A stretch of 64,000 bases of DNA from assembly GCA_905479835.1 (NCBI GenBank), contig CAJQNZ010000003.1, forward strand, positions 1 to 64,000. The letters run 5' to 3'. This document shows positions 12,328-23,996 of the stretch, one piece after another. Positions within the stretch are counted from its first letter, which is position 1; the number at the start of each line of letters is the position of its first letter. The DNA comes from an uncultured Flavobacteriaceae bacterium. GTDB lineage: Bacteria > Bacteroidota > Bacteroidia > Flavobacteriales > Flavobacteriaceae. Both the position numbers and the translations under genes were made by a program. Under the pieces are notes generated by a model, which saw only the letters and a program-made list of their open reading frames with translations, did no database searches and was not told where the DNA came from.

Positions 12328-13767
12328 TTGAAAAAACTTGATGTTTATATCATTAAGAGCTTTTTAAAGCCTTTTTTCGCCACATTTTTCGTCATTCTAT
12401 TTGTTCTTGTTATGCAAGGAGTTTGGTTAGGATTTGACGAGATTTCTGGTAAAGGAATAGAATTGGGTTTCATCTTAAAATTTATTGGATACTTAACATT
12501 GACGGTAGTTCCTATGGCAATGCCAATAGGAATTCTGTTATCATCTATAATGGCTGTTGGAAATTTTGCTGAAAACTATGAGTTTGCCGCAATAAAATCT
12601 GCTGGGATATCATTACGCAGGTTTATTGCTCCTATTATGTTTTTGACGATTTTCTTAAGTGGAATTAATTTCTTGTTTTTGAATTATGTATATCCACATG
12701 CAATGCTTAAACAGAAGAATATGTTTAGCAATATCAAGAAAAAACAACCAGCACTAGCATTGGTAGCTGGAAGTTTCAATACCGATATTCCTGGATATGT
12801 GATCATGTTTGACGAGAAATATGGGGAGGAACAGAATTTTTTAAAAAATGTTCAGATTTCAGATTTATCTTCTAATTATGGTAAGACAAAAGTCATTACA
12901 GCTAAAGAAGCAGAAATTACATCTGAAGAAGGGAGTCGCTATATGACCTTTATATTAAAGGATGGAAATTATTATGAAGATAATACCAATAAACGTGACT
13001 TAAAAAAGAAAAGATTAAAAATGCCTTTTTCAAAAGCTACTTTTGAAAAATATACAATTAATATTGATATCTCATCTTTTAGCAATACAGATATAGACTC
13101 TATAAGAGTTGATAAACATCAACAGATGTTGAGTTTAAAGCAATTGGTTTCTCAATCAGACACTACTAAAATTAAATTTAACAACAATCTTGCGATACGA
13201 TCCAATAATTTACATTCAAGTTTAGGAGGAAAGGAACTCCGTCCCTATCCAGATTCAATTCCAAACCAAAAATTGAATTCTGATATTTTAGAAAATTTCA
13301 ATTTAATGCAAAAAACAGGTGTTATCGCTAATGCTCAACAACATAATAAAAGAGAATTAGAAAATCTAGAGCGAAAAGTATCCATTTTTAAAAGAGAACG
13401 AAAAATCCTTAATTTATACGATTACGAATATCATTATAGAATTGCTTTTTCGTTTGCTTGCTTGGTTTTATTTTTTATTGGAGCACCTTTGGGTTCTATT
13501 ATTAGAAAAGGAGGATTTGGTTTGCCTATGGTATTGGCAATTGTTATTTTTGTGACCTATTTCTTTATCTCTTCTTTTGGAAGAAATCTAGCAGAAGAAA
13601 GTGCAATTTCAGCAGCATTGGGAGGGTGGTTATCTACATTAATTCTATTGCCTTTTGGGGTTTTATTGACACGAAGAGCTGCCAAGGATAAAGGAATTTT
13701 TAATATTGATACATTTATTGAAAACATAAAAATATTTTTTAATAAATTAATTTTCAAAAAAAATTAA
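12328..13767 (+). CDS. LptF/LptG family LPS export permease (TTG start)
   Basis: YjgP/YjgQ topology: N-terminal TM helices [24 protein letters not shown], periplasmic domain, C-terminal TMs with [16 protein letters not shown]. Confidence 0.92.
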   Translation: MKKLDVYIIKSFLKPFFATFFVILFVLVMQGVWLGFDEISGKGIELGFILKFIGYLTLTVVPMAMPIGILLSSIMAVGNFAENYEFAAIKSAGISLRRFIAPIMFLTIFLSGINFLFLNYVYPHAMLKQKNMFSNIKKKQPALALVAGSFNTDIPGYVIMFDEKYGEEQNFLKNVQISDLSSNYGKTKVITAKEAEITSEEGSRYMTFILKDGNYYEDNTNKRDLKKKRLKMPFSKATFEKYTINIDISSFSNTDIDSIRVDKHQQMLSLKQLVSQSDTTKIKFNNNLAIRSNNLHSSLGGKELRPYPDSIPNQKLNSDILENFNLMQKTGVIANAQQHNKRELENLERKVSIFKRERKILNLYDYEYHYRIAFSFACLVLFFIGAPLGSIIRKGGFGLPMVLAIVIFVTYFFISSFGRNLAEESAISAALGGWLSTLILLPFGVLLTRRAAKDKGIFNIDTFIENIKIFFNKLIFKKN

Positions 13768-13774
13768 AAAACAA

Positions 13775-14899
13775 ATGGAAACGATTGCAAAAAAAATTAA
13801 ACTGCATACCATAGAAGAAGCTATTGAAGATATTAAAAATGGTAAAGTTGTAATCGTTGTAGATGACGAAAACCGTGAAAACGAAGGTGATTTTATTGCA
13901 GCAGCTGAAATGGTTACACCTGAAATGATTAATTTCATGGCTACACATGGAAGAGGTCTTATCTGTGCTCCTATCACTGAAACAAGACGTACAGAATTGG
14001 ATCTTGAAATGATGGTTCAAAACAATACTGTGCTACATAACACTCAATTCACAGTATCGGTTGATTTAATAGGTCATGGATGTACCACTGGTATTTCTGT
14101 AAGTGATCGATCAAAAACGATACTTGCACTGGTAAATGATGATACCAAATCACATGATCTGGGAAAACCTGGACACATATTTCCTTTGAGAGCAAGAAAT
14201 GGTGGTGTTTTAAGAAGAACTGGACATACAGAAGCTGCGGTAGATCTTGCAAGATTGGCTGGTTTTAAGCCTGCAGGAATACTTGTTGAAATCTTAAATG
14301 AAGATGGAACTATGGCAAGATTACCTCAACTTTATGAAGTTGCAAAGCAATTTGACCTGAAATTAATCTCAATTGAAGATTTAGTTGCATACAGAATGAG
14401 ACACGATTCATTAATTGAAAAGATTGAAGATTTTAATTTAGAAACTCGTTTTGGAGAATTCAGACTTAGGGCTTATAAGCAAACAACTAATGATCAAGTA
14501 CATATTGCACTTACCACTGGTGAATGGAAAGAAGATGACAAAGTACTTATAAAAGTAAATTCTACACTTATTAATAATGCTTTGGGTTTACTGACTAATA
14601 ATCCTGACGAAAAGTTCCACCGAATATTTGATTTGATCAAGAAACAAAAAGCTGGTGCCGTTGTATTTATCAATCAAGAAAATCAATCGCAAAATTTAAT
14701 GAATGAATTAACTGCCCTTAAAGGTGAAAAATCAAATTTAAGAGTTGATATGGACGAAAAAGATTTTGGAATTGGTGCGCAAATATTACATGATTTAGGG
14801 ATTTCAAAACTGAGTGTAATGTCTAACACTTCCAGCACTGCAAAACGTGTAGGAGTTACAGGTTATGGATTAGAAATAATAGATTACGTTAATTATTAA
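13775..14899 (+). CDS. ribB: 3,4-dihydroxy-2-butanone-4-phosphate synthase with a degenerate C-terminal GTP cyclohydrolase II-like domain
   Basis: [36 protein letters not shown] motifs; C-terminus keeps TRFGEFRL and [14 protein letters not shown] but lacks the RibA zinc Cys motif. Confidence 0.92.
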   Translation: METIAKKIKLHTIEEAIEDIKNGKVVIVVDDENRENEGDFIAAAEMVTPEMINFMATHGRGLICAPITETRRTELDLEMMVQNNTVLHNTQFTVSVDLIGHGCTTGISVSDRSKTILALVNDDTKSHDLGKPGHIFPLRARNGGVLRRTGHTEAAVDLARLAGFKPAGILVEILNEDGTMARLPQLYEVAKQFDLKLISIEDLVAYRMRHDSLIEKIEDFNLETRFGEFRLRAYKQTTNDQVHIALTTGEWKEDDKVLIKVNSTLINNALGLLTNNPDEKFHRIFDLIKKQKAGAVVFINQENQSQNLMNELTALKGEKSNLRVDMDEKDFGIGAQILHDLGISKLSVMSNTSSTAKRVGVTGYGLEIIDYVNY

Positions 14900-14923
14900 T
14901 AGTCGTTAAACAATTTTCTTGCT

Positions 14924-15622
14924 ATGAAAAAAAGAATGTCTGTATTGCTTTTAAGTTCCTTTATTCTTTTTTCATGTGTTGAAGAGAAACAAAGAAAAGC
15001 ATCTCAAGAACAATTTGTTCTAAATATCAATATTTTAAATGCAGACGGAAATGTATCTTACTTACATAAACTTACCGATTCCAAAACTATCGTTTCAGAT
15101 TCTGCTATAATAAAAAATAATAAAGTGGTTTTTAAAGGTACTGTTGCTTATCCAGAACGATATCTACTTACTATTACAAACGTTTTTGGAGGTAAATTAA
15201 TTATTCTTGAAAATGATTCAATCAATATTGAAGCTAACAAAGATGACTTAACAAAAGCAATAATTTCAGACTCACCCATAAATACTGAACTGTCTAATGT
15301 GCAACAAAAATCAATGCGTATTTACGATAAAATGGACTTATTCTTTCCAGATTTACAACGCGCAAGACTAGAAAATGATGCTGAAAAATTAAGTGAGATA
15401 ACTTTAAAAATGAAAGCTATCGAACAAGAAAACATTGATTTTAATTATACATACGCTAGTGAAAATCCAAACTCTTATATATCAGCAATGATATTGAATG
15501 ATCTATCTAAAAGAGATTCTATAGATATTTCTAAAATAAAAAATATTTACGATACTTTCTCTGATGAAGTAAAAAAAAATGCTGATGCTGAGCAAATAAA
15601 CTTGCTACTCTCGGTTCATTAA
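14924..15622 (+). CDS. DUF4369-like lipoprotein lacking a thioredoxin domain
   Basis: Lipobox LFSCVEE; DUF4369-style beta-domain followed by a helical region; ends before any Trx fold. Confidence 0.65.
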   Translation: MKKRMSVLLLSSFILFSCVEEKQRKASQEQFVLNINILNADGNVSYLHKLTDSKTIVSDSAIIKNNKVVFKGTVAYPERYLLTITNVFGGKLIILENDSINIEANKDDLTKAIISDSPINTELSNVQQKSMRIYDKMDLFFPDLQRARLENDAEKLSEITLKMKAIEQENIDFNYTYASENPNSYISAMILNDLSKRDSIDISKIKNIYDTFSDEVKKNADAEQINLLLSVH

Positions 15623-16321
15623 AAAACTTATATCTGTATCGGTTGGAATTTCTTCTGGAGATTCATTTGGCATAAATAAACGTGCAGATAATTCTCCTTT
15701 CAATGTAACTTGGTCACCTATTACACTTAACCAACTTCCTTCTCGTAATCCTAAAACAGGAAGGCTATTAAACTTATGAAACTCCTTAATTCGTGTTTCT
15801 CGTGTTTCTCCCATATGTGTAGAAGTAGGATCTGGATCCAAATAATGTGGATTAATATTGAAATTTATAAATTGTAATGTATCGAAACTAGGAGGATAAA
15901 CAATTGGCATATCATTAGTCGTTTTTATATTTACACCAGTAATATTACTTCCAGCACTTGTACCGAAATAACGTATACCTTTATGAACACTTGTTTTTAA
16001 AACTTCTATCAAATTATTTTTATACAATTGATTTACTAGTTCGAAAGTGTTACCTCCTCCAGTAAAAATCCCTTGACATTCTTCAATCGCAGAAATAGGA
16101 TTATCAAACTCGTGAATTCCTTTTACTTTAATATCAATCTTGTCAAAGCCTTTTCTTGCAATTGCAGTGTATTCATCATATGAAATTCCTCCAGGACGCG
16201 CATAAGGAATAAAAAGTATTTCGGAAATACCTTTAAAAAATAGACTTAATTCAGGTAATATATACTCTAAATAAACTTTTCCATGAACTGTAGATGTGCT
16301 TGCTATCAATAAATTTTTCAT
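15605..16321 (-). CDS. pepE: Dipeptidase E (peptidase S51)
   Basis: KNLLIASTSTVHGKVYLEY, FTGGGNTFELVNQLY, YFGTSAGSNI; start trimmed to the internal Met at 16321 (the track ORF begins at 16348). Confidence 0.9.
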   Translation of the reverse strand: MKNLLIASTSTVHGKVYLEYILPELSLFFKGISEILFIPYARPGGISYDEYTAIARKGFDKIDIKVKGIHEFDNPISAIEECQGIFTGGGNTFELVNQLYKNNLIEVLKTSVHKGIRYFGTSAGSNITGVNIKTTNDMPIVYPPSFDTLQFINFNINPHYLDPDPTSTHMGETRETRIKEFHKFNSLPVLGLREGSWLSVIGDQVTLKGELSARLFMPNESPEEIPTDTDISFLMNRE

Positions 16322-16419
16322 CAAAATATTTTTATCAAAAATAATCAAAATAACGCTTTAACAAAAGTTTACAATTGCTTTAATAGATTTTTAGTATTTC
16401 AAAAGTTTTATTTGTGTTA

Positions 16420-17208
16420 ATGAAAAATTTGCTAACCACAATTTTATTTTTTTTATTAATATTTAATTGTTACTCACAAGATGATCGCAACAATATAAAA
16501 GGCCTTATTACACATTTTGAAACTCCTGTTCAAGATATTCATATAATAAACCTAAACTCAAACAAAGGAACTATAAGTGATACAAATGGTCGTTTTAAAA
16601 TTGATGTAATGGTAAATGACATCTTATTTATTTCACATCTAGAATATAAATCAACAAAAATAACTGTAAAACAAATAGATCTTGAAAAAGGACAGTTGAA
16701 AATTTATATAGAAACTTTCACCAATTATTTAGAAACTGTTGAATTAAAGAATCATAACTTATCAGGAAACTTACAAGAAGATACAAATAGCGTAGATATT
16801 GATACCATAATAAAAAAGTATGCACTTCAACGAAACTTTATGAAGTTAGCAGCAATGCCAAGTAAAAAAAGTAGGCAAGTAAACTTTGAAAAACCAATAC
16901 TAAATAATGTCGACCCTACTTATATCGGAGGTGGCGGAGTTAGTTTAGGTGGAATTCCAATAAGAGATAAAGAAAATGAATTAAGACGTGAATTACAGTT
17001 TAAAAAAAGTGTTCCAGATGAATTAATTCAAGATTTTGGAGAAAAATATTTTATTGAAGAATTATACATTCCCAAAGAAGAAATATACCTTTTTATAAGT
17101 TATTGTGAGTCTGAAGAAATATTCAAACTCTATAAAAATAATGAAATATTAAAAATATTGACAATTTTCACGCAAGAGAGTAAAAGATATCTTGAAATTA
17201 AAGAGTGA
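16420..17208 (+). CDS. Carboxypeptidase-regulatory-like domain protein (CarboxypepD_reg-like), secreted
   Basis: Signal peptide, IKGLITHFETPVQDIHIINLNSNKGTISDTNGRFKIDV beta-sandwich motif; no TonB plug. Confidence 0.75.
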   Translation: MKNLLTTILFFLLIFNCYSQDDRNNIKGLITHFETPVQDIHIINLNSNKGTISDTNGRFKIDVMVNDILFISHLEYKSTKITVKQIDLEKGQLKIYIETFTNYLETVELKNHNLSGNLQEDTNSVDIDTIIKKYALQRNFMKLAAMPSKKSRQVNFEKPILNNVDPTYIGGGGVSLGGIPIRDKENELRRELQFKKSVPDELIQDFGEKYFIEELYIPKEEIYLFISYCESEEIFKLYKNNEILKILTIFTQESKRYLEIKE

Positions 17209-17218
17209 AAACTGATTA

Positions 17219-18166
17219 TCAATTTTTTTTATTTCTAAACATAAAATAAAAACCAACCAATACCATTGGTATACTCAATAATTGTCCTGTATTCAACCCA
17301 AGATTAAACATAGATTCAATTCCTCCTTGACCTTCTTTTAAAAATTCAATAAAAAATCTTACAGACCATAGCAAAACCATAAATAGACCAAATAAATAAC
17401 CAGGTTTTTCCTTTTTATCCGTTTTCCAATATACAAACCAAAGTAGTATAAATACTCCTAAATAACTTAACGCTTCAAATAGTTGAGTAGGATATCTTAC
17501 AGGAACACTTGCCAGTACTTCTTTATAATTGGAACTATTACCTATTAATTGATATGCATCTTCATAATTATTTTTACTGGTAATTGTCATTGCTTCTCTT
17601 TTACCAATATCATTTCTAATAAATCGAACGCCTAGTGGCGAATCAGTTATTTTTCCTACGATCTCAGAATTCATAAAATTTCCAAGTCTTACGAACATTG
17701 CACCTGAAGCAACAGGAACAACGATCCGGTCAAGAATCCATAAGACACTTTTATATTTATATTTTCTACGATATAATATCATAGCAGTTATAATTCCTAT
17801 TGCAGCACCATGACTTGCCAATCCTGCATAACCTACAAATGAATACCCTTGAATAAAGCCAAATAAAGTACCATTGGCATCTTTAGCAATCGGTAAAAAT
17901 ATTTCTATCAAGTTATTCTTATAGCTATCCCAATTGTAGAAAAACACTTCTCCAAGTCTTGCTCCTACAAGTGTTGCAATCACAACATACATAAATAAAG
18001 AATCTACATATTCTTCAGCAACATTTTCATTTTTATATATTTTCTTCATGATCTGGATTCCCAATAAGAAAGCAATCACGAACATCAGACCATAATAACG
18101 AATCGGTAAAGGTCCTAGTCTAAAAATTTCTGGTGATGGATTCCAATCAAATACAAGTTGTAACAT
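17219..18166 (-). CDS. lgt: Prolipoprotein diacylglyceryl transferase
   Basis: RYYGLMFVIAFLLG, MFVRLGNFMNSEIVGKITDSPLGV, RYPTQLFEA motifs. Confidence 0.96.
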   Translation of the reverse strand: MLQLVFDWNPSPEIFRLGPLPIRYYGLMFVIAFLLGIQIMKKIYKNENVAEEYVDSLFMYVVIATLVGARLGEVFFYNWDSYKNNLIEIFLPIAKDANGTLFGFIQGYSFVGYAGLASHGAAIGIITAMILYRRKYKYKSVLWILDRIVVPVASGAMFVRLGNFMNSEIVGKITDSPLGVRFIRNDIGKREAMTITSKNNYEDAYQLIGNSSNYKEVLASVPVRYPTQLFEALSYLGVFILLWFVYWKTDKKEKPGYLFGLFMVLLWSVRFFIEFLKEGQGGIESMFNLGLNTGQLLSIPMVLVGFYFMFRNKKN

Positions 18167-18177
18167 ATCTATTAAAT

Positions 18178-18429
18178 TTATTTTTTATCTTTTTTTTCTG
18201 GAACTGGATCATATCCACTATTTCCCCAAGGATGACAACTTAAAATTCTTTTTATAGCCAATAATCCTCCGGAAAATACTCCATGTTTATGAAATGCTTC
18301 TATTGCATAATGTGAACATGTAGGTGAATATCTACATGATGATGGCGTATATGGCGAAATTGCTGCTTGATAAAATCGCACGACCCATATAAATGGAACT
18401 GCAAATACTATTGCCATTTTCTTAAACAT
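18178..18429 (-). CDS. yidD: Membrane protein insertion efficiency factor YidD
   Basis: [46 protein letters not shown]. Confidence 0.97.
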   Translation of the reverse strand: MFKKMAIVFAVPFIWVVRFYQAAISPYTPSSCRYSPTCSHYAIEAFHKHGVFSGGLLAIKRILSCHPWGNSGYDPVPEKKDKK

Positions 18430-19910
18430 TAATTTATAGAAAAAGTTGTCCCTTCTTTTCCATCTTTCAATTGAATCCCCATTTCTAGTAATTCATCACG
18501 TATCTTATCTGATAAAGCCCAATCCTTATTATCTCGTGCATCTTTCCGCATTTGAATCAACATCTCTATAACACTAGAAAGTTTATTTTCACCATCCACA
18601 CTTTCGACAGTATCTTTCAATCCTAATACTTTATATACGAATACATGCATCGTATCTGTCAATTCAATTAAATCATCGGTAGAAATTGTTTCATTTCCTT
18701 CTTTTACAGAGTTGATAAACCTTGTCGCTTCAAATAAAGTAGCAATTAAAACAGGCGTATTAAAATCATCATTCATTGCTTCATAACAATTCTGTTTCCA
18801 AGATTGTATATTCAATGTTGAATCATTTGAAGGCACTATAATCTTTAAAGTTTTTATTGCTTCCATTAATTTAAAAAATCCTTTTTCGGAAGCCAACAAT
18901 GCAGCATCAGAAAAATCAAGAATACTTTTATAATTGGCCTGTAACATAAAGAATCGAACCACACTTGGTAAATAGGCTTTACTCAGATGCTCATTTTCTC
19001 CTGTAAAAAAATCATTAGGCAAAATATAATTTCCTGTAGATTTTGCCATCTTCTGTCCATTCAATGTCAACATATTAGTGTGCAACCAATAATTTACTGG
19101 TCCTACTCCATTGTTAATTTTTGATTGTGCAATTTCGCATTCATGATGAGGAAATTTTAAATCCATTCCTCCTCCATGAATGTCGAATGTTTCTCCAAGA
19201 TACTTCGTGCTCATTGCACTACATTCCAAGTGCCATCCAGGAAAACCATCACTCCATGGTGAAGGCCAACGCATGATATGACGCTCATCTGCTTTTTTCC
19301 AAAGTGCAAAGTCTTGAGGGTTTTTCTTTTCCGATTGACCGTCAAGAACTCTTGTATTATGAATAGAATCTTCTATATTTCTACCAGATAATATTCCGTA
19401 TTGCTCCTTTTCATTATATTTTAATACATCGAAATATACGGATCCATTTTTTTCATATGCCAATCCTTTTGACAAAATATCTTTAATAATTTCAATCTGC
19501 TCAACAATATGTCCTGTTGCTGTAGGTTCAATACTTGGTGGAAGAAAATTAAATGTATTCAATGTATTATGAAAATCTACTGTATAACGTTGAACGATTT
19601 CCATAGGCTCGAGTTGTTCTATACGAGCTTTCTTAGCAATTCTATCTTCACCTTCGTCTGCATCATTTTCTAAATGTCCTGCATCTGTAATATTACGAAC
19701 ATAACGCACTTTAAAACCCAGATGTAATAAATATCGAAAAATCATGTCAAATGACATAAACGTTCGCACATTTCCTAAATGGACATTACTATAAACTGTA
19801 GGTCCACACACATACATTCCTATCATACCTTCATTTATAGGTTTGAAATCTTCCTTCTTTTTAGAAAGGGAATTGTATACTTTGAGTGAATTTGTTTTAT
19901 ATAAATCCAT
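18429..19910 (-). CDS. cysS: Cysteine--tRNA ligase
   Basis: [43 protein letters not shown]. Confidence 0.98.
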   Translation of the reverse strand: MDLYKTNSLKVYNSLSKKKEDFKPINEGMIGMYVCGPTVYSNVHLGNVRTFMSFDMIFRYLLHLGFKVRYVRNITDAGHLENDADEGEDRIAKKARIEQLEPMEIVQRYTVDFHNTLNTFNFLPPSIEPTATGHIVEQIEIIKDILSKGLAYEKNGSVYFDVLKYNEKEQYGILSGRNIEDSIHNTRVLDGQSEKKNPQDFALWKKADERHIMRWPSPWSDGFPGWHLECSAMSTKYLGETFDIHGGGMDLKFPHHECEIAQSKINNGVGPVNYWLHTNMLTLNGQKMAKSTGNYILPNDFFTGENEHLSKAYLPSVVRFFMLQANYKSILDFSDAALLASEKGFFKLMEAIKTLKIIVPSNDSTLNIQSWKQNCYEAMNDDFNTPVLIATLFEATRFINSVKEGNETISTDDLIELTDTMHVFVYKVLGLKDTVESVDGENKLSSVIEMLIQMRKDARDNKDWALSDKIRDELLEMGIQLKDGKEGTTFSIN

Positions 19911-20031
19911 AAATAATCTGTCCTTTTTAATTGTGGTAAAAATAGTAAGATTCTATCTCAGTTCAAAACAATCTATTCTTTTTAAAAAAAATCATATTTT
20001 TACAAATCTATAACACGCAAATGTTTAAAAA

Positions 20032-21018
20032 TTGAATAGTATTCATAATACTTCTGTGGATGAATTTGTAAAAGAAATACTAAATAACAATATTAGTTAT
20101 TTAAGTAGGGCAATTACATTGGTTGAAAGTAATAATTTAAAACATCAAGCAAAAGCTCATCAAATTTTAGAAAAGTGTCTTCCACATTCCAATAATTCAA
20201 TAAGAATAGGAATTACTGGTGTTCCTGGAGTAGGAAAAAGTACTTTTATTGAAGTATTTGGAAAATACCTGACAGGTCTTGGGAAAAAAGTTGCAGTATT
20301 GGCTATTGATCCGAGCAGCAGTATTCAAAAAGGAAGTATCCTTGGAGATAAAACGAGAATGCAAACGCTCGTAAATGATGACAATGCTTTTATTCGCCCT
20401 TCTCCTTCTGGAGAATCATTGGGTGGAGTTGCTAGAAAAACACGAGAAACGATTACACTATGTGAAGCAGCTGGACATGACGTGATTATTATTGAAACTG
20501 TAGGTGTAGGTCAATCAGAAACAACAGTTCATTCTATGGTAGATTTCTTTTTACTATTAAAACTTGCCAATGCTGGTGACGAATTACAAGGAATTAAACG
20601 TGGAATTATTGAAATGGCAGATGCCATTGCTATAAATAAAGCAGATGGATTGAATGTAAAAGAAACTAATCTTGCCAAAACAGAATTTGCTCGCGCTTTA
20701 CACCTTTTTCCTGCTAAAGAGAGTGATTGGATTCCGAAAGTGGTTACTTGTAGTGCTACAGAAAATATAGGTATTAAAGAGATATATGAAATGATTACTG
20801 AATACTTTACATTGACTCAAAAGAACGGTTATTTTTATCAAAAAAGGAATTTTCAAAATAAAAATTGGCTATTTGAAACAATTGACAATGAGTTGAAAAG
20901 TGACTTTTATCAAAATGATACTATTCAAAAAGAAATCGTAAAATCTATAAAAATGATTGAAAATCAAGAGATTAATCCTTTTCATGCTGCAAAAAAAATT
21001 TTAAAAATTAAAAGATAA
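20032..21018 (+). CDS. meaB: Methylmalonyl-CoA mutase-associated GTPase MeaB (TTG start)
   Basis: GITGVPGVGKSTFIE, AIDPSSSIQKGSILGDKTRM, IIIETVGVGQSE. Confidence 0.95.
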   Translation: MNSIHNTSVDEFVKEILNNNISYLSRAITLVESNNLKHQAKAHQILEKCLPHSNNSIRIGITGVPGVGKSTFIEVFGKYLTGLGKKVAVLAIDPSSSIQKGSILGDKTRMQTLVNDDNAFIRPSPSGESLGGVARKTRETITLCEAAGHDVIIIETVGVGQSETTVHSMVDFFLLLKLANAGDELQGIKRGIIEMADAIAINKADGLNVKETNLAKTEFARALHLFPAKESDWIPKVVTCSATENIGIKEIYEMITEYFTLTQKNGYFYQKRNFQNKNWLFETIDNELKSDFYQNDTIQKEIVKSIKMIENQEINPFHAAKKILKIKR

Positions 21019-21732
21019 ATGAAATATCAGTTTACAATTATTGTTCCGGTATACAATGAAGAGGATAACTTGGATCGTGTTGAAAAAGAACTTTCTAATT
21101 ATATAACAATTGCATCGGTAAAAACCAAGATACTATTTGTAAATGATGGCAGTATAGACCAGAGTCAAGCAATAATTGAGCGAATATGTTCTGAAAATAA
21201 TGATTTTTCATTCATTTCATTTGAAAAAAACAAAGGCTTAAGTGCTGCCATAAGTGCTGGTTTTCAAAATGTCGACTCTGAACTGGTAGGATATATTGAT
21301 TCTGATCTGCAGACAGATCCAAAAGACTTTAATTTACTTCTAGATCACATTGATCAATATGATTTGGTCACTGGAGTTCGATCCAATCGTAAAGATTCAT
21401 TTGTAAAAAATATGTCTTCTACAATTGCCAATGGAATTCGACGTACATTTACACATGACGGAATGGATGATACTGGTTGTCCTTTAAAAGTTATCAAAAC
21501 TGATTTTGCCAAAAAAATCCCAATGTTTAAAGGTTTGCATCGTTTTTTACCTGCAATGATTCTACTTCAAGATGGAAAAATCATGCAAATTCCTGTTTCT
21601 CACTTTCCTCGTATTGCGGGAGAAGCAAAATATGGACTTTGGAATAGATTGATAGGTCCTTTAATTGATTGTTTCGCCTATTTATGGATGAAGAAAAAAT
21701 ACATCAATTATAAGATTGAAAAAAGAGGTTAA
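21019..21732 (+). CDS. Glycosyltransferase family 2 (polyprenyl-phosphate sugar synthase-like)
   Basis: FTIIVPVYNEEDNLDRV, DSDLQTDP, DTGCPLKVI; ArnC/DPM1-like without obvious C-terminal TM pair. Confidence 0.88.
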   Translation: MKYQFTIIVPVYNEEDNLDRVEKELSNYITIASVKTKILFVNDGSIDQSQAIIERICSENNDFSFISFEKNKGLSAAISAGFQNVDSELVGYIDSDLQTDPKDFNLLLDHIDQYDLVTGVRSNRKDSFVKNMSSTIANGIRRTFTHDGMDDTGCPLKVIKTDFAKKIPMFKGLHRFLPAMILLQDGKIMQIPVSHFPRIAGEAKYGLWNRLIGPLIDCFAYLWMKKKYINYKIEKRG

Positions 21733-22355
21733 TGATGAAACCATGGATGATATATAGCATTGGTTTCTTTGCTCAGATTTTATTTTCTGGTCGCCTATTG
21801 GTTCAATGGACACTATCTGAGAGAGCTAAAAAAGTAATTACGCCTTCTCTATTCTGGCAAATGAGTTTGATTGCTTCTTTTTTATTATTTATCTATGGAT
21901 ATTTAAGAGATGATTTTGCAATTATGCTAGGTCAGTCACTTACCTATTTTATATATATAAGAAACCTGCAATTACAAGGTAAATGGAAAAAATCTCCAAA
22001 AATTCTGCGTGTATTTCTTTTTGTCTTCCCCGTTTTACTTGTGATTTATTATTACAACAACAACACATTTGATCTAGATAATTTACTGAGAAATGAAGCA
22101 ATTCCTTATTGGTTATTTACTTGGGGAATCATAGCTCAGTTGATTTTTACACTTCGATTCATTTATCAATGGATGTATTCTGAAAAAAACAAAGAATCTA
22201 TATTGCCATTTAGTTTTTGGTTATTGAGTTTAATAGGTTCTGGAATGATTTTATTTTATGCAGTTTTCAGAAAAGATCCTGTTTTATTTATTGGACATGT
22301 TTTTGGGAGTATTGTATATATAAGAAATTTAATATTACTAAGAAATGATACTTAA
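21732..22355 (+). CDS. Membrane protein with two LAB_N (lipid-A-disaccharide synthase N-terminal-like) repeats
   Basis: Two similar ~85-aa repeats: GFFAQILFSGRLLVQWTLSE..FWQMSLI..GQSLTYFIYIRNLQL and GIIAQLIFTLRFIYQWMYSE..FWLLSLI..GHVFGSIVYIRNLIL. Confidence 0.87.
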   Translation: MMKPWMIYSIGFFAQILFSGRLLVQWTLSERAKKVITPSLFWQMSLIASFLLFIYGYLRDDFAIMLGQSLTYFIYIRNLQLQGKWKKSPKILRVFLFVFPVLLVIYYYNNNTFDLDNLLRNEAIPYWLFTWGIIAQLIFTLRFIYQWMYSEKNKESILPFSFWLLSLIGSGMILFYAVFRKDPVLFIGHVFGSIVYIRNLILLRNDT

Positions 22356-23985
22356 AACCATTGAAAAACATCCAGTAACTTCTATTATTATTTTCAGTTT
22401 GCTGCTTTTATTACCCAATCTTAATTTGGCGATATTGACCATTATGGAAGCCCGAAATTTTATTACAGCAAGAGAAATGGTACAAGAAGGAAATTGGATA
22501 CTCACAACCATGAATGGAAATCCAAGGTATGAAAAACCACCTCTTCCTACTTGGTTGACAGCAATTTCTGCAATGTTGTTTGGAATGAAAAGTTTATTTG
22601 CATTAAGATTACCAGCAGCATTGATGGTTGTATTTTCTGGAGTATTCATCTATTTATTTACTAAAAAACTTACCAAAGATCAAGTATTAAGTATAGTTGT
22701 CGGATTTGTATTTATTACTTCATTTTACATCATTGGAATTATTAACGAAGCGCCTTGGGATATTTTTACACACGGTTTTATGATTGCTTCCATATATTTT
22801 TTATTCCAATTATTTGAGGAAAACTCTGATATATGGAAAAATGCAATTCTTGCAGGGATGCTAGCAGGACTATCCTTAATGAGTAAAGGTCCAGTTTCAT
22901 TGTATGCTCTCTTATTTCCTTTTGTTATATCATATGCCATAGTCTTTAAATTCAATTATTTAAAAGGGAAAATAGCACCAATTATATGTTTTATTGTATT
23001 GATGATTTCAATTGGAGGATGGTGGTTTATATATGTACGGATGGTTGATAACGAGGCTTTTATTGAAATCGCTACCAAAGAAACGTCTAATTGGGGAAGT
23101 TATAATGTACGTCCTTTTTATTATTATTGGAGTTTCTTTATTCAATCTGGAATATGGGCAATTTTAGCACTCATCGGATTGATTTATCCTTATATAATTA
23201 AGCGTATTTCGAATAAAAAAATTTACAATTTTACATTTCTTTGGACTATTATTACCTTGGTTTTATTATCTATTATTCCTGAGAAAAAATCACGGTATTT
23301 AGTTCCTATCTTATTTCCATTGGCAATAAATACTGGATTGTATGTCTATTTTTTGATTCAAAATTTCAAACATTTAAGGTTAAAAAAAGATATTGTTCCT
23401 GCTTATTTTAACTTTGGATTATTTGGGCTACTTGGTTTTGCAATTCCTATTGTTTCAATTTACTTGTTAAAAAATAAATTGGATGAATATTGGATTCCGA
23501 TTGGATTATTATCAATTTCATTGATTGCCATTGGAATCTATCTTATTAAAAGTCTCAAAGAGAAAAATATCAAAAAAGCATTTTATGGCCAAGTTGTATT
23601 TATGCTTGCTATTTTGCTTTTTGGAATGCCATTGCAAAGTAGTTTTTATGATAATTCCTATTTTCATAATATTTCACATTTGAAAAATACTGTTGAATCA
23701 CAACAAGGCATTTTTTCTTACACAATAGGAAGTTTAACACCTGAATTATTATGGTATTATGAAGGAAATATTACAGATTTATATGCACACGAAATATTAA
23801 AACTTCCGAAAGAAGAAAAGTTTGGATTACTTATAGAAAAGCAAAACAAACATTTGTTGGAATTGTTACCTTCTAGTTATTCTAAAGAATTGATAGGGAA
23901 TTTTGACTTAAACTATTTTAAGAAGAAAAGAGATAGACTTGAAAGAGATTATTACTTAATTACAAAAAACACTACTTTTGAATAA
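22345..23985 (+). CDS. ArnT-like glycosyltransferase (GT39/GT83 family membrane protein)
   Basis: EARNFITAREMVQEGNWILTTMNGNPRYEKPPLPTWLTAIS plus multiple TM helices. Confidence 0.88.
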   Translation: MILKTIEKHPVTSIIIFSLLLLLPNLNLAILTIMEARNFITAREMVQEGNWILTTMNGNPRYEKPPLPTWLTAISAMLFGMKSLFALRLPAALMVVFSGVFIYLFTKKLTKDQVLSIVVGFVFITSFYIIGIINEAPWDIFTHGFMIASIYFLFQLFEENSDIWKNAILAGMLAGLSLMSKGPVSLYALLFPFVISYAIVFKFNYLKGKIAPIICFIVLMISIGGWWFIYVRMVDNEAFIEIATKETSNWGSYNVRPFYYYWSFFIQSGIWAILALIGLIYPYIIKRISNKKIYNFTFLWTIITLVLLSIIPEKKSRYLVPILFPLAINTGLYVYFLIQNFKHLRLKKDIVPAYFNFGLFGLLGFAIPIVSIYLLKNKLDEYWIPIGLLSISLIAIGIYLIKSLKEKNIKKAFYGQVVFMLAILLFGMPLQSSFYDNSYFHNISHLKNTVESQQGIFSYTIGSLTPELLWYYEGNITDLYAHEILKLPKEEKFGLLIEKQNKHLLELLPSSYSKELIGNFDLNYFKKKRDRLERDYYLITKNTTFE

Positions 23986-23996
23986 AATTTCTTTTT

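Noticed and set aside
13557-14252. Minus-strand ORFs around the lptF/ribB junction
   Set aside because: Antisense to conserved genes, Cys/Phe/Ser-rich shadow translations.
18429-19960. T-box or Cys leader in front of cysS
   Set aside because: No T-box sequence (TGGNACCGCG-like) or Cys-codon-rich short ORF followed by a terminator in the upstream gap.
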